Assembly: GCF_014851585.1 (NCBI RefSeq)
Contig: NZ_JACVAB010000002.1
Span: 62,001 to 126,000, forward strand
DNA from: Agrobacterium sp. AGB01
GTDB taxonomy: Bacteria > Pseudomonadota > Alphaproteobacteria > Rhizobiales > Rhizobiaceae
Length of the DNA stretch: 64,000 nt
Direction of reading: 5' to 3'
Made by a program: the position numbers and the translations under genes. Shown in pieces: positions 50,652-59,585 of the stretch; within the stretch, counting starts at the first letter, position 1; each line of letters opens with the position of its first letter. The notes below the pieces were generated by a model. That model did not search any database, was not told where the DNA came from, and saw nothing but the letters and a program-made list of their open reading frames with translations.

Positions 50652-52187
50652 ATGATGCGCAGATATTTTTCGCAGCCGGTACAGCTGACGCGGCGCGTGG
50701 CGCTTGGCATTGCGTTCAGTGGTGCTCTGGCACTGTCCTTTGTTCCTGCATCCGTATTGGCTGCACCCAAGACCACGCTTGTTCTTGGCATGGGCATAGA
50801 GCCAGCAGGGCTTGATCCGACCATTGCCGCACCTGTCGCTATCGGTCAGGTGACATGGCAGAATATTTTTGAAGGTCTGGTCCGCATCGACCATGACGGC
50901 AAGATTCAACCACAGCTGGCTGAAAGCTGGACGATATCTGACGATGGCAAGACCTACACATTCACGCTGCACAGTGGTGTCAGCTTTCATGATGGCGAAG
51001 CGTTCGATTCGTCCGTTGCCAAGTTTGCACTGGACCGGGCGCGTGGCGATGCATCGGTTAACCCGCAAAAACGGTTCTTTACCTCGATTGATACGATCGA
51101 CACGCCTGATGCCACCACTCTCGTCATCAAACTGAAGCAACCTGCCGGCAGTCTGCTGTACTGGCTGGGTTGGCCTGCATCGGTGATTGTTGCTCCGAAA
51201 TCTGCCGAGAACAACAAGACCACGCCTGTTGGTACCGGACCATTCAAATTTGTGAACTGGGCCAAGGGCGACAAGGTCGAATTGGCTCGTTACGATGCCT
51301 ATTGGGACAGCTCCGCATCGATCCAGCTTGAAAAGGCGACGTTCCGTTTCATCACCGACCCGCAGGCGCAGGCTGCGGCTGTGAAAGCCGGCGATGTTGA
51401 TGCATTTCCGGAATTTGGTGCACCGGAACTGATGCATTCCTTTGATGGCGACAAGCGTCTGGTGACCGTCATTGGCAATACCGAATTGAAGGTTGTTGCG
51501 GGAATGAACAATACCCGCAAGCCGTTTGACGACAAGCGGGTTCGTCAGGCCCTGATGATGGCCGTGGATCGTTCGGCCGTAATAGAAGGTGCATGGTCTG
51601 GTTATGGTACGGCGATTGGCAGCCACTACACGCCCAATGACCGCGCCTATGTCGATATGACCGGCACATACCCGTACGACCCTGAAAAGGCGAAGGCACT
51701 GCTGGCTGAGGCCGGGCACGCCAATGGCCTGACCTTTACGATCAAGGCGCCTCAAATGGCGTATTCCCAACGCACATCGCAAGTCCTTCAGGCGATGTTT
51801 GCGGAAATTGGCGTAACGATGAATATCGAAACGACGGAATTTCCGGCCAAGTGGGTTTCCGATGTACTGAAGGGTGCAGACTACGACATGACCGTTGTCG
51901 CGCATGCCGAGCCGATGGACATCGATATCTACTCACGGGAGCCCTACTACTTCAATTATCGCAATCCGGCCTTCAATGAGATCATCCGCAATGTCGAGAT
52001 GACACCTGATATTGCCCAGCAGGATGCGCTCTACGAAGACGCACAGGAAATTCTGGCAAAGGATGTGCCGGCGCTGTTCCTGTTCGTGATGCCAAAACTG
52101 GGCGTCTGGGACGGGAAGCTGAAGGGATTATGGGAAAACGAACCTATTCCGTCGAACGTCCTGAGCGACGTTCATTGGGAAGAGTAA
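50652..52187 (+). CDS. peptide-type ABC transporter substrate-binding protein (family 5), second system
   Basis: A 511-residue family 5 binding protein. The N-terminal signal contains a twin arginine (LTRRVALGIAFSGALALSF) and could be Tat or Sec type. Family segments are ESWTISDDGKTYTFTLHSGV and PVGTGPFKFVNWAKGDKVEL. It differs clearly from the binding protein at 44280, so the ligand is probably different. Two permease genes follow but no ATPase. Confidence 0.9.
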   Translation: MMRRYFSQPVQLTRRVALGIAFSGALALSFVPASVLAAPKTTLVLGMGIEPAGLDPTIAAPVAIGQVTWQNIFEGLVRIDHDGKIQPQLAESWTISDDGKTYTFTLHSGVSFHDGEAFDSSVAKFALDRARGDASVNPQKRFFTSIDTIDTPDATTLVIKLKQPAGSLLYWLGWPASVIVAPKSAENNKTTPVGTGPFKFVNWAKGDKVELARYDAYWDSSASIQLEKATFRFITDPQAQAAAVKAGDVDAFPEFGAPELMHSFDGDKRLVTVIGNTELKVVAGMNNTRKPFDDKRVRQALMMAVDRSAVIEGAWSGYGTAIGSHYTPNDRAYVDMTGTYPYDPEKAKALLAEAGHANGLTFTIKAPQMAYSQRTSQVLQAMFAEIGVTMNIETTEFPAKWVSDVLKGADYDMTVVAHAEPMDIDIYSREPYYFNYRNPAFNEIIRNVEMTPDIAQQDALYEDAQEILAKDVPALFLFVMPKLGVWDGKLKGLWENEPIPSNVLSDVHWEE

Positions 52188-52243
52188 TCCTTGGGTTTAC
52201 AGGTTGAGAGACGTGGTATGACCGCCGTGTTGTGGAAGGTATT

Positions 52244-53194
52244 ATGCTGAAACTCGTCGGTCGTCGCCTACTCAATCTGATGCTGACCCTAGCTGTCGTT
52301 TCAGTGCTGATCTTTTTTGTGATGGGGCTGCTGCCGGGTGATCCGGCGGCCATCATGCTTGGCACCTCGGCCAGTCCGGAGACACTAGCGGCCCTTCAAC
52401 AACAACTGGGCTTGGACCAGCCTTTGCCACTGCGCTACCTGCATTGGCTCGCCGGTGTTTTGCAGGGCGATCTCGGGCAGTCCATCACCTATGGCGTGCC
52501 GGTGACGGGTCTTGTTCTGGAACGGCTGAAGGTTACAGTGCCACTGGCGTTGATGGCCATTGTGCTGTCCATTGCCATTGCCTTGCCACTCGGTGTGCAT
52601 GCGGCCAGAAACCGCAACAGGGCGTTTGATGTGGTGGCTGGCATGTTCTCTTATGTCAGCATAGCAGTGCCCGGTTTCTGGGTTGGGCTGTTGCTGATCA
52701 TTCTGTTTTCGACATTGCTGGGCTGGATGCCAGCTGGTGGTTTTCCCGGCTGGCAGGCTGGCATTGCTGCCAGTTTGCAGGCACTTGTCATGCCAGCGGT
52801 GGCACTGGCGCTTTCACAGGCCGGTGTGCTGACAAGGGTCAGCCGGTCGGCCGTGCTGGAAGTGCTGAATGAGGATTATGTCCGCACCGCGCGCGCCAAG
52901 GGCTTAAGCGAAGCTGCCACCGTCTGGCGCCATGCCGTGCCCAACGCGCTGGTTCCTGTGGTGACGATGATCGGATTGCAGTTCACATTCCTGATTGCTG
53001 GAACTGTGCTGGTCGAGAATGTTTTCAACCTGCCGGGGTTGGGCAGGCTTGCCTATCAGGCCCTGTCACAGCGCGATATCATTGTCATGCAAAGCGTGAT
53101 CATGTTTTTCTGCGCTCTGGTTATCATCATGAATTTCCTTGTCGATCTGGCTTATCTCTTCATCGACCCTCGCTTGAGAGCGCAAGTGTCATGA
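52244..53194 (+). CDS. peptide-type ABC transporter permease (DppB-like), second system
   Basis: A 316-residue permease with the DppB fold: FFVMGLLPGDPAAIMLGTSA after the first helix, and the EAA-type loop YVRTARAKGLSEAATVWRHA. The start at 52244 follows GGAAGGT; a GTG four codons earlier is less likely. Its stop overlaps the next start. Confidence 0.92.
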   Translation: MLKLVGRRLLNLMLTLAVVSVLIFFVMGLLPGDPAAIMLGTSASPETLAALQQQLGLDQPLPLRYLHWLAGVLQGDLGQSITYGVPVTGLVLERLKVTVPLALMAIVLSIAIALPLGVHAARNRNRAFDVVAGMFSYVSIAVPGFWVGLLLIILFSTLLGWMPAGGFPGWQAGIAASLQALVMPAVALALSQAGVLTRVSRSAVLEVLNEDYVRTARAKGLSEAATVWRHAVPNALVPVVTMIGLQFTFLIAGTVLVENVFNLPGLGRLAYQALSQRDIIVMQSVIMFFCALVIIMNFLVDLAYLFIDPRLRAQVS

Positions 53195-54015
53195 CGGTAT
53201 CCGCCATACGTCGCCCGATCTTCATGACCGGTTTTGTCATAACCACGCTGTTGCTGGCCATTGCCGTGTTGTCGCTGTATTGGACGCCGTATTCGCCCAC
53301 AAAAATGCAGATCGCCAACAAGCTTAAGGCACCGCTGGAGCAGGGGTTACTTGGCACGGATCATTTCGGGCGTGACGTTCTGTCGATGCTGATGGTGGGT
53401 GCATGGAACTCAATTTCAATCTCGCTGATTGCCGTGACGCTCGGTGCCAGTGTTGGCAGCCTGATCGGTGTTGTGGTGGCCGCCAAACGCGGGGTGACGG
53501 AAAACATTGTCATGCGCCTGTGTGATATCATCTTTGCTTTACCGCCCATTCTTTCGGCGATGATGCTTGGCGCGTTTCTCGGTGCCGGGCGTTTTACGGC
53601 CATCGTCGCGATTGCCGTGTTTATGGTGCCGGTGTTTGCGCGATTGACGCTGGGCTCCGCGCTTCAAATCTGGACGCGTGATTATGTTACCGCAGCCATT
53701 GCCATGGGGCGCAGTCGTTTGCAGATCACGCGGGCGCATATTCTGCCGAATATTGCCCATATCATTACTGTGCAGATTACAATCCAACTTGGTCTTGCCA
53801 TTCTCACCGAAACGGGACTGAGTTTCCTTGGTCTTGGCATGCCACCACCCACCCCAACCTGGGGGCGTATGCTGTCGGAAGCACAAACTTATCTGGGTGT
53901 GGCGCCATGGCTTGCCATCATGCCGGGTATTGCCATTGCGCTTGCCGTGCTTGGTTTCAATATGTTGGGAGATGGTTTGCGAGACTTGTTGGATCCTCGC
54001 TCGCGCTCAACCTGA
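53191..54015 (+). CDS. peptide-type ABC transporter permease (DppC-like), second system
   Basis: A 274-residue permease with the DppC segment GTDHFGRDVLSMLMVGAWNS and the EAA-type loop YVTAAIAMGRSRLQITRAHI. It is the last gene of this unit. No ATP-binding gene follows; the next gene is a sugar-type regulator. The system therefore needs ATPases from elsewhere, possibly those at 47933-49512. Confidence 0.92.
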   Translation: MTVSAIRRPIFMTGFVITTLLLAIAVLSLYWTPYSPTKMQIANKLKAPLEQGLLGTDHFGRDVLSMLMVGAWNSISISLIAVTLGASVGSLIGVVVAAKRGVTENIVMRLCDIIFALPPILSAMMLGAFLGAGRFTAIVAIAVFMVPVFARLTLGSALQIWTRDYVTAAIAMGRSRLQITRAHILPNIAHIITVQITIQLGLAILTETGLSFLGLGMPPPTPTWGRMLSEAQTYLGVAPWLAIMPGIAIALAVLGFNMLGDGLRDLLDPRSRST

Positions 54016-54115
54016 AATCGGCACCCCTGGTATTATGGAAACATTTATCTATTTGTTTTTACTGTTATTTTCTATTGATGCCTGATGTTCGGCGTGGTCA
54101 TCTTTGCCACTGTTA

Positions 54116-54129
54116 ATTTGCCTGCAAAT
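54116..54129. promoter_or_regulatory. palindrome upstream of the SorC-type regulator
   Basis: ATTTGC, CT, GCAAAT: a perfect dyad in the 221-base gap before the SorC-type gene. A TTGC...GCAA dyad (55284-55297) also lies before smoE. Shared TTGC/GCAA half-sites would fit one regulator, but the match is short. Confidence 0.35.
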
Positions 54130-54236
54130 GCGTGGTGCAACGTGATTTTCAGGCGTATCCTAGCAGGCACTGTTTGACAGCGGCCCGCAAATAATGGCAG
54201 CAAAACAGGCGGGATTCTTGAGAAAGGCGCTGTTGA

Positions 54237-55190
54237 ATGGCAAAGCGGTCCGAGACTGGCAGTCGTCTGGATGATGCAGCACGTGCTGGCTGGCTCTATT
54301 ATGTTGCTGGACGTACGCAGGATGAAATAGCTGCAGCCATGAGCATTTCCCGCCAGACCGCGCAGCGTCTCGTGTCGCTGGCGGTGGCTGAGCGTCTCAT
54401 TAAAGTACGGCTGGATCATCCCATCGCTGCATGCCTTGAAAAGGCAGAAGCCCTGCGTCAGAAATTCGACCTTCGATATATCGAGGTGGTACCGAGCGAC
54501 CCCGAGGGGATTTCGACCACGGTCGGCATTGGCGAGGCCGCAGCGGCAGAGATCGAGCGATGGTTAAAACGGCCAGACCCTATCGTGCTTGCGGTGGGTA
54601 CCGGCCGCACACTGAAAGCGGCAGTGGACCAATTGCCGCCGATGGAGTGCCCGCAGCACCGGATCGTTTCTTTGACCGGCAATATCGGACCAGATGGCTC
54701 TGCAGCCTATTACAACGTCATCTTCAGCATGGCCGATGCCATCAAGGCGCGGCATTTCCCGATGCCTTTGCCTGTGTTGTGTTCATCTGCGGAAGAGCGG
54801 GAACTGCTGCATGATCAACCGCTTGTGCGCTCAACACTGGCTTTGGGCACGGCCGCTGACGTGACGTTTGTCGGTGTTGGTGAAATGGGTGAGAACGCGC
54901 CTCTGTGTCTCGATGGTTTCCTTGGTGTCGACGAGATGAAGGCGCTGGTTGCTCAGGGTGCAGCCGGGGAAATCTGCGGCTGGATGTATGATGAGAATGG
55001 CCATATCCTCGACAACATCGTCAACCAGCGGGTGGCGAGTGTGCCGCTTCCGTCTCGCGACAGTTCTGTCGTCATTGGCATCGCGCAGGGGCAACGTAAA
55101 TTACTGCCCATGCTGGCTGCTTTGCGGGGACGTTTGCTCAATGGTTTGATTACCGACGAACGTGCCGCCGAATATTTGCTCTCTCACTGA
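54237..55190 (+). CDS. SorC/DeoR-family sugar-binding transcriptional regulator
   Basis: A 317-residue SorC-type regulator: N-terminal HTH (AGRTQDEIAAAMSISRQTAQ, about residues 25-45) and a C-terminal sugar-phosphate-isomerase-like effector domain (VLAVGTGRTLKAAVDQLP, GVGEMGENAPL, GEICGWMYDENG). It precedes the smo/mtlK operon in the same direction with 140 bases between, the usual place of polyol operon regulators. A polyol or sugar phosphate is the likely effector. Confidence 0.9.
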   Translation: MAKRSETGSRLDDAARAGWLYYVAGRTQDEIAAAMSISRQTAQRLVSLAVAERLIKVRLDHPIAACLEKAEALRQKFDLRYIEVVPSDPEGISTTVGIGEAAAAEIERWLKRPDPIVLAVGTGRTLKAAVDQLPPMECPQHRIVSLTGNIGPDGSAAYYNVIFSMADAIKARHFPMPLPVLCSSAEERELLHDQPLVRSTLALGTAADVTFVGVGEMGENAPLCLDGFLGVDEMKALVAQGAAGEICGWMYDENGHILDNIVNQRVASVPLPSRDSSVVIGIAQGQRKLLPMLAALRGRLLNGLITDERAAEYLLSH

Positions 55191-55330
55191 GCAAAAAATA
55201 ATCATTCCTTTTCATATCGTTAATTGCCGGTCGCATCAATGTGACAGGTCGGGGCTTGACTTTATCTTGCCTTAAGTGAGTAATTGCCCTGGAGCAAAGC
55301 GAATGCTCAATTTTCTTCTGGGAGGAAGAT

Positions 55331-56644
55331 ATGACATTGAAAACAATTTTGCTGGGCGCATGCTCAGCGCTCGCCTTTGCGGGCATGGCTTCGGCTGAAA
55401 CCCTCACCATCGCAACCGTCAACAATGGCGACATGATCCGTATGCAGGGTCTGACGGAAGACTTCACCTCCAAGAACCCAGACATCAAGTTGGAATGGGT
55501 TACACTGGAAGAGAACGTTCTGCGTGAACGCGTCACCACGGATATTGCCACCAAGGGCGGTCAGTATGACGTGCTGACAATCGGTAACTACGAAGTTCCA
55601 ATCTGGGCCAAGCAGGGCTGGCTGCTGCCTCTTGAGAAGCTCGGCGATAACTACGACGTTGATGACCTTCTGCCTGCTATCCGCGGTGGTCTGTCCGTTG
55701 AGGGCAAACTTTACGCGGCGCCGTTCTATGGCGAATCCGCGATGATCATGTACCGCAAGGACCTGTTCGAAAAAGCTGGTCTGAAGATGCCGGAAAACCC
55801 AACATGGGAATTCATTGGCGATGCTGCACGCAAGATTACCGATCGTTCTGCAGACATCAACGGCATGTGCCTGCGTGGCAAGGCCGGTTGGGGTGAGAAC
55901 ATGGCGTTCGTCACCGCTCTTGCCAACTCCTACGGCGGTCGCTGGTTCGATGAAAACTGGAAGCCGCAGTTCGATCAGCCTGAGTGGAAAAATGCCCTTC
56001 AGTTCTACGTGGACCTGATGAAGGATGCCGGCCCGTCCGGTGCTTCCTCCAACGGCTTCAACGAAAACCTGACATTGTTCCAGCAGGGCAAATGCGGCAT
56101 GTGGATTGATGCCACGGTTGCTGCATCCTTCGTGTCTAACCCGAAGGATTCCACCGTTGCTGACAAGGTCGGCTATGCGCTGTTCCCAACACAGGGTGAA
56201 TTGAAGAACCACGGCAACTGGTTGTGGTCCTGGAACCTTGCCATTCCTGCCAGCTCGCAGAAGTCGGAAGCTGCTGAAAAATTCATTTCGTGGGCAACAA
56301 GCAAGGATTACACCGCGCTTGTAGCCTCCAAGGAAGGCTGGTCAAACGTTCCTCCGGGTACACGCACCTCGCTCTATAAGAACGAAGAATACAAGAAGGC
56401 GGCTCCATTTGCCGAGCCGACCCTTGCAGCGATGGATGCGGCTGACATAACCAAACCAACGGTGAAGCCAGTGCCGTACACAGGTGGCCAGTTCGTGGCT
56501 ATTCCTGAGTTCCAGGCACTCGGTACAACGGTTGGCCAGCTTTTCTCTGCTGTGGTTGCCGGTCAGTCCAGCGTTGATGACGCCCTTGCTGGCGCGCAGT
56601 CCACCGCCACGCGTGAAATGACCCGCTCCGGTTACATCAAGTAA
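55331..56644 (+). CDS. smoE: sorbitol/mannitol ABC transporter substrate-binding protein SmoE
   Basis: A 437-residue carbohydrate-binding protein (family 1) with a signal peptide (about 1-22, ending GMASA). The N-terminal segment TIATVNNGDMIRMQGLTEDF and VTLEENVLRERVTTDIATKG match SmoE-type polyol binding proteins of alphaproteobacteria. GGGAGGAAG gives a strong ribosome site. A long hairpin follows before smoF. Confidence 0.9.
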   Translation: MTLKTILLGACSALAFAGMASAETLTIATVNNGDMIRMQGLTEDFTSKNPDIKLEWVTLEENVLRERVTTDIATKGGQYDVLTIGNYEVPIWAKQGWLLPLEKLGDNYDVDDLLPAIRGGLSVEGKLYAAPFYGESAMIMYRKDLFEKAGLKMPENPTWEFIGDAARKITDRSADINGMCLRGKAGWGENMAFVTALANSYGGRWFDENWKPQFDQPEWKNALQFYVDLMKDAGPSGASSNGFNENLTLFQQGKCGMWIDATVAASFVSNPKDSTVADKVGYALFPTQGELKNHGNWLWSWNLAIPASSQKSEAAEKFISWATSKDYTALVASKEGWSNVPPGTRTSLYKNEEYKKAAPFAEPTLAAMDAADITKPTVKPVPYTGGQFVAIPEFQALGTTVGQLFSAVVAGQSSVDDALAGAQSTATREMTRSGYIK

Positions 56645-56656
56645 TCCTCCTGAAGA

Positions 56657-56687
56657 CCACTGTCCGGCACCTGGTGCCGGGCAGTGG
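56657..56687 (+). other. hairpin between smoE and smoF
   Basis: A 14-bp stem, CCACTG-T-CCGGCAC with GTGCCGG-G-CAGTGG (one T-G pair) and a CTG loop, 13 bases after the smoE stop. No T run follows. It is the fourth such structure placed directly after a binding-protein gene in this window. Confidence 0.75.
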
Positions 56688-56809
56688 GCATGCACTGACT
56701 GCTTGAGTTGGTCGGGCATGGGCCTGCGTTGACACCCATTCAAAACAAGAAAATGCCAGACGTTGTTTGCTGATCAAACAAGGAACGTCATTGGGAGGGA
56801 GCCGCATCG

Positions 56810-57682
56810 ATGGCTACGCAAAATACAAAAAATCTGGCGCGCGTGATGATGGCGCCCTCCGTTTTGCTGCTGCTGGTCTGGATGATCGTGCCGCTGGCAA
56901 TGACGCTCTGGTTCTCTTTCCAGAACTATAATCTGCTGAACCCGGCCAATGTCAGTTTCGCAGGTCTGTTCAATTACAAGTTTTTCTATACCGATCCGGC
57001 CTTTTTCCAGTCGATCTGGAACACGCTGGTGATTGTTGGCGGCGTGCTGCTGATCACCGTCATTGGTGGCATCGCCATTGCACTGTTGCTCGACCAGCCG
57101 ATTTTCGGTCAGGGCATCGTGCGTATCATGATTATCTCGCCGTTTTTCGTCATGCCGCCGGTTGCTGCGCTGATCTGGAAAAACATGATCATGCATCCCG
57201 GATACGGGGTGCTGGCGGACTTGAACAGGTTATTCGGGTTTCAACCGATCGACTGGTTTTCACAGTTTCCATTGTTATCAATTGTTATCATCGTCGCGTG
57301 GCAGTGGTTGCCTTTTGCAACGCTCATTCTGTTGACGGCCATGCAATCGCTTGACGGCGAACAGAAGGAAGCGGCCGAAATGGACGGCGCAAACTTCATC
57401 AACCGGTTCATTTATCTGGTGCTGCCGCATCTGGCGCGCGCAATTACAGTCGTCATCCTTATCCAGACGATCTTTCTGCTTGGCGTCTATGCGGAAATCC
57501 TTGTCACGACCAATGGCGGTCCGGGCTACGCTTCGACCAATCTCGCCTTCCTCATCTACCGCACTGCTTTGCTGGGCTACGATGTAGGCGGAGCTTCCGC
57601 TGGCGGTATCATCGCCGTTGTACTGGCCAATGTGGTTGCCATCTTCCTGATGCGCGCCGTTGGCAAGAACCTGGACCGATAG
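56810..57682 (+). CDS. smoF: polyol ABC transporter permease SmoF
   Basis: A 290-residue sugar-type (MalF-like) permease with about six helices and the EAA loop (QKEAAEMDGANFINRFIYLV). TGGGAGGGAG is the ribosome site. It forms the channel with SmoG. Confidence 0.9.
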   Translation: MATQNTKNLARVMMAPSVLLLLVWMIVPLAMTLWFSFQNYNLLNPANVSFAGLFNYKFFYTDPAFFQSIWNTLVIVGGVLLITVIGGIAIALLLDQPIFGQGIVRIMIISPFFVMPPVAALIWKNMIMHPGYGVLADLNRLFGFQPIDWFSQFPLLSIVIIVAWQWLPFATLILLTAMQSLDGEQKEAAEMDGANFINRFIYLVLPHLARAITVVILIQTIFLLGVYAEILVTTNGGPGYASTNLAFLIYRTALLGYDVGGASAGGIIAVVLANVVAIFLMRAVGKNLDR

Positions 57683-57693
57683 GAGGCTTTGTC

Positions 57694-58518
57694 ATGGCTC
57701 GCCAAATTACCAAAGGAAGAAAAATCGGTCTGACAATTGCTGCCTGGGCTGTTGCGCTGATTATCTTTTTCCCCATTCTCTACGCATTCATCACCAGCAT
57801 AAAGACCGAGCCGGAAGCGATTGCCGGGTTCAGCCTCTGGCCATCGGGAACGTTTGAAAACTATGTCACCGTCAACACGCAGCGGGACTATTTCAAGCCG
57901 TTCATGAACTCGGTCATCCTGTCGGTTGGCTCAACCATCCTGGCGCTGATCGTTGCCATTCCGGCGGCTTGGGCGATGGCATTTTCGCCGACCAAGCGCA
58001 CCAAGGATATTCTGATGTGGATGCTTTCCACGAAGATGATGCCTGCTGTCGCTGTGCTGGTGCCGATCTATCTGATGTTCCGTGATGCCGGTTTGCTGGA
58101 TTCCCGCATCGGTTTGACCGTCATGCTGATGCTCATCAACCTGCCGATCGTGGTGTGGATGCTTTACACCTACTTCCGTGAAATTCCGGGTGAAATTCTC
58201 GAGGCGGCCAGAATGGATGGCGCGTCACTCTGGAATGAAATCGTGCATGTGCTGACACCGATGGCGGTGCCGGGTATCGCGTCTACGCTTCTCCTGAATG
58301 TCATTCTGGCATGGAACGAGTCCTTCTGGACCATCCGTCTGACGACCACGAATGCAGCTCCGTTGACGGCGTTCATCGCGTCTTTCTCCAGCCCTCAGGG
58401 TCTATTCTGGGCAAAGCTTTCGGCAGCATCCATGATGGCGATTGCACCAATCCTCGTTCTTGGCTGGTTTTCCCAGAAGCAACTCGTTCGCGGCCTCACC
58501 TTCGGCGCGGTCAAATAA
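57694..58518 (+). CDS. smoG: polyol ABC transporter permease SmoG
   Basis: A 274-residue MalG-like permease: helices from about residue 14, and the EAA loop [27 protein letters not shown] overlaps the smoF stop region and serves as its ribosome site. Confidence 0.9.
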   Translation: MARQITKGRKIGLTIAAWAVALIIFFPILYAFITSIKTEPEAIAGFSLWPSGTFENYVTVNTQRDYFKPFMNSVILSVGSTILALIVAIPAAWAMAFSPTKRTKDILMWMLSTKMMPAVAVLVPIYLMFRDAGLLDSRIGLTVMLMLINLPIVVWMLYTYFREIPGEILEAARMDGASLWNEIVHVLTPMAVPGIASTLLLNVILAWNESFWTIRLTTTNAAPLTAFIASFSSPQGLFWAKLSAASMMAIAPILVLGWFSQKQLVRGLTFGAVK

Positions 58519-58529
58519 GGATAAAAACA

Positions 58530-59531
58530 ATGGGCAGCATTTCTCTCAGAAAAGTCTCGAAAGCCTTTGGTGAGGCCAAGGTTATTCCTTCCATCGATCT
58601 CGATGTCAACGATGGTGAGTTCGTGGTGTTCGTCGGACCGTCCGGCTGTGGCAAGTCCACCCTGTTGCGCCTGATTGCCGGACTGGAAGATGTGACCGGT
58701 GGTCAGATCATTATTGATGGCAAAGACGTGACGGAAACGGCACCGGCCGAGCGCGGTCTTGCCATGGTGTTCCAGTCCTATGCGCTTTATCCGCATATGA
58801 GTGTGCGCAACAATATCGGCTTTCCGTTGAAGATGGCCAAGATGGACAAGGCGGCCATCGACAAGAAGGTCACCGATGCGGCCGGTATCCTCAATCTGAC
58901 CGACTATCTGGAGCGTCGGCCTTCACAGCTTTCCGGCGGCCAGCGCCAGCGTGTGGCGATTGGTCGTGCGATTGTGCGAGAGCCATCGGCGTTCCTGTTT
59001 GACGAACCTCTTTCCAACCTGGACGCGGCGTTGCGCGGCACCATGCGTCTGGAAATTTCGCAGCTGCATAACACGCTGAAAACAACGATGATTTACGTCA
59101 CGCACGATCAGGTGGAAGCCATGACCATGGCTGACAAGATCGTGGTGCTTAACCGCGGTAACATCGAGCAGGTTGGTTCTCCGATGGAGCTTTACCGCTC
59201 TCCTGCCAACCTGTTCGTGGCAGGTTTTATCGGTTCCCCACGCATGAACCTTTTCAAGGGTGCTTACGCCCAATCGAAGAATGCGGCGACTGTCGGCGTG
59301 CGGCCTGAGCACATTTCATTGTCGCATGAAAGCGGCGTCTGGAAGGGCAAGGTCGTGGTGGCGGAACATCTGGGCTCAGACACGTTCCTGCACCTTGATG
59401 TTGAAGGCATTGGCAGCATCACGGCACGTGCTGGCGGCGAATTCCAATGCAAACACGGCGACACGGTTTTCCTGACGCCGGATGAAGGCAAACTGCATCG
59501 TTTCGACGAGCGGGGTATCGCCATTGCCTGA
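58530..59531 (+). CDS. smoK: polyol ABC transporter ATPase SmoK
   Basis: A 333-residue MalK/UgpC-type ATPase: Walker [10 protein letters not shown], signature [15 protein letters not shown], Walker [15 protein letters not shown], switch [11 protein letters not shown], and a C-terminal OB/TOBE domain ([10 protein letters not shown]). The start at 58530 follows AAGGATAAAAACA; an upstream frame inside smoG was rejected. It is somewhat shorter than typical MalK (about 360). Confidence 0.92.
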   Translation: MGSISLRKVSKAFGEAKVIPSIDLDVNDGEFVVFVGPSGCGKSTLLRLIAGLEDVTGGQIIIDGKDVTETAPAERGLAMVFQSYALYPHMSVRNNIGFPLKMAKMDKAAIDKKVTDAAGILNLTDYLERRPSQLSGGQRQRVAIGRAIVREPSAFLFDEPLSNLDAALRGTMRLEISQLHNTLKTTMIYVTHDQVEAMTMADKIVVLNRGNIEQVGSPMELYRSPANLFVAGFIGSPRMNLFKGAYAQSKNAATVGVRPEHISLSHESGVWKGKVVVAEHLGSDTFLHLDVEGIGSITARAGGEFQCKHGDTVFLTPDEGKLHRFDERGIAIA

Positions 59532-59585
59532 GCTTGGCTCAGGCACTTGGCATCACGAATAATGTTTCCTATCGAGGATAGTACC

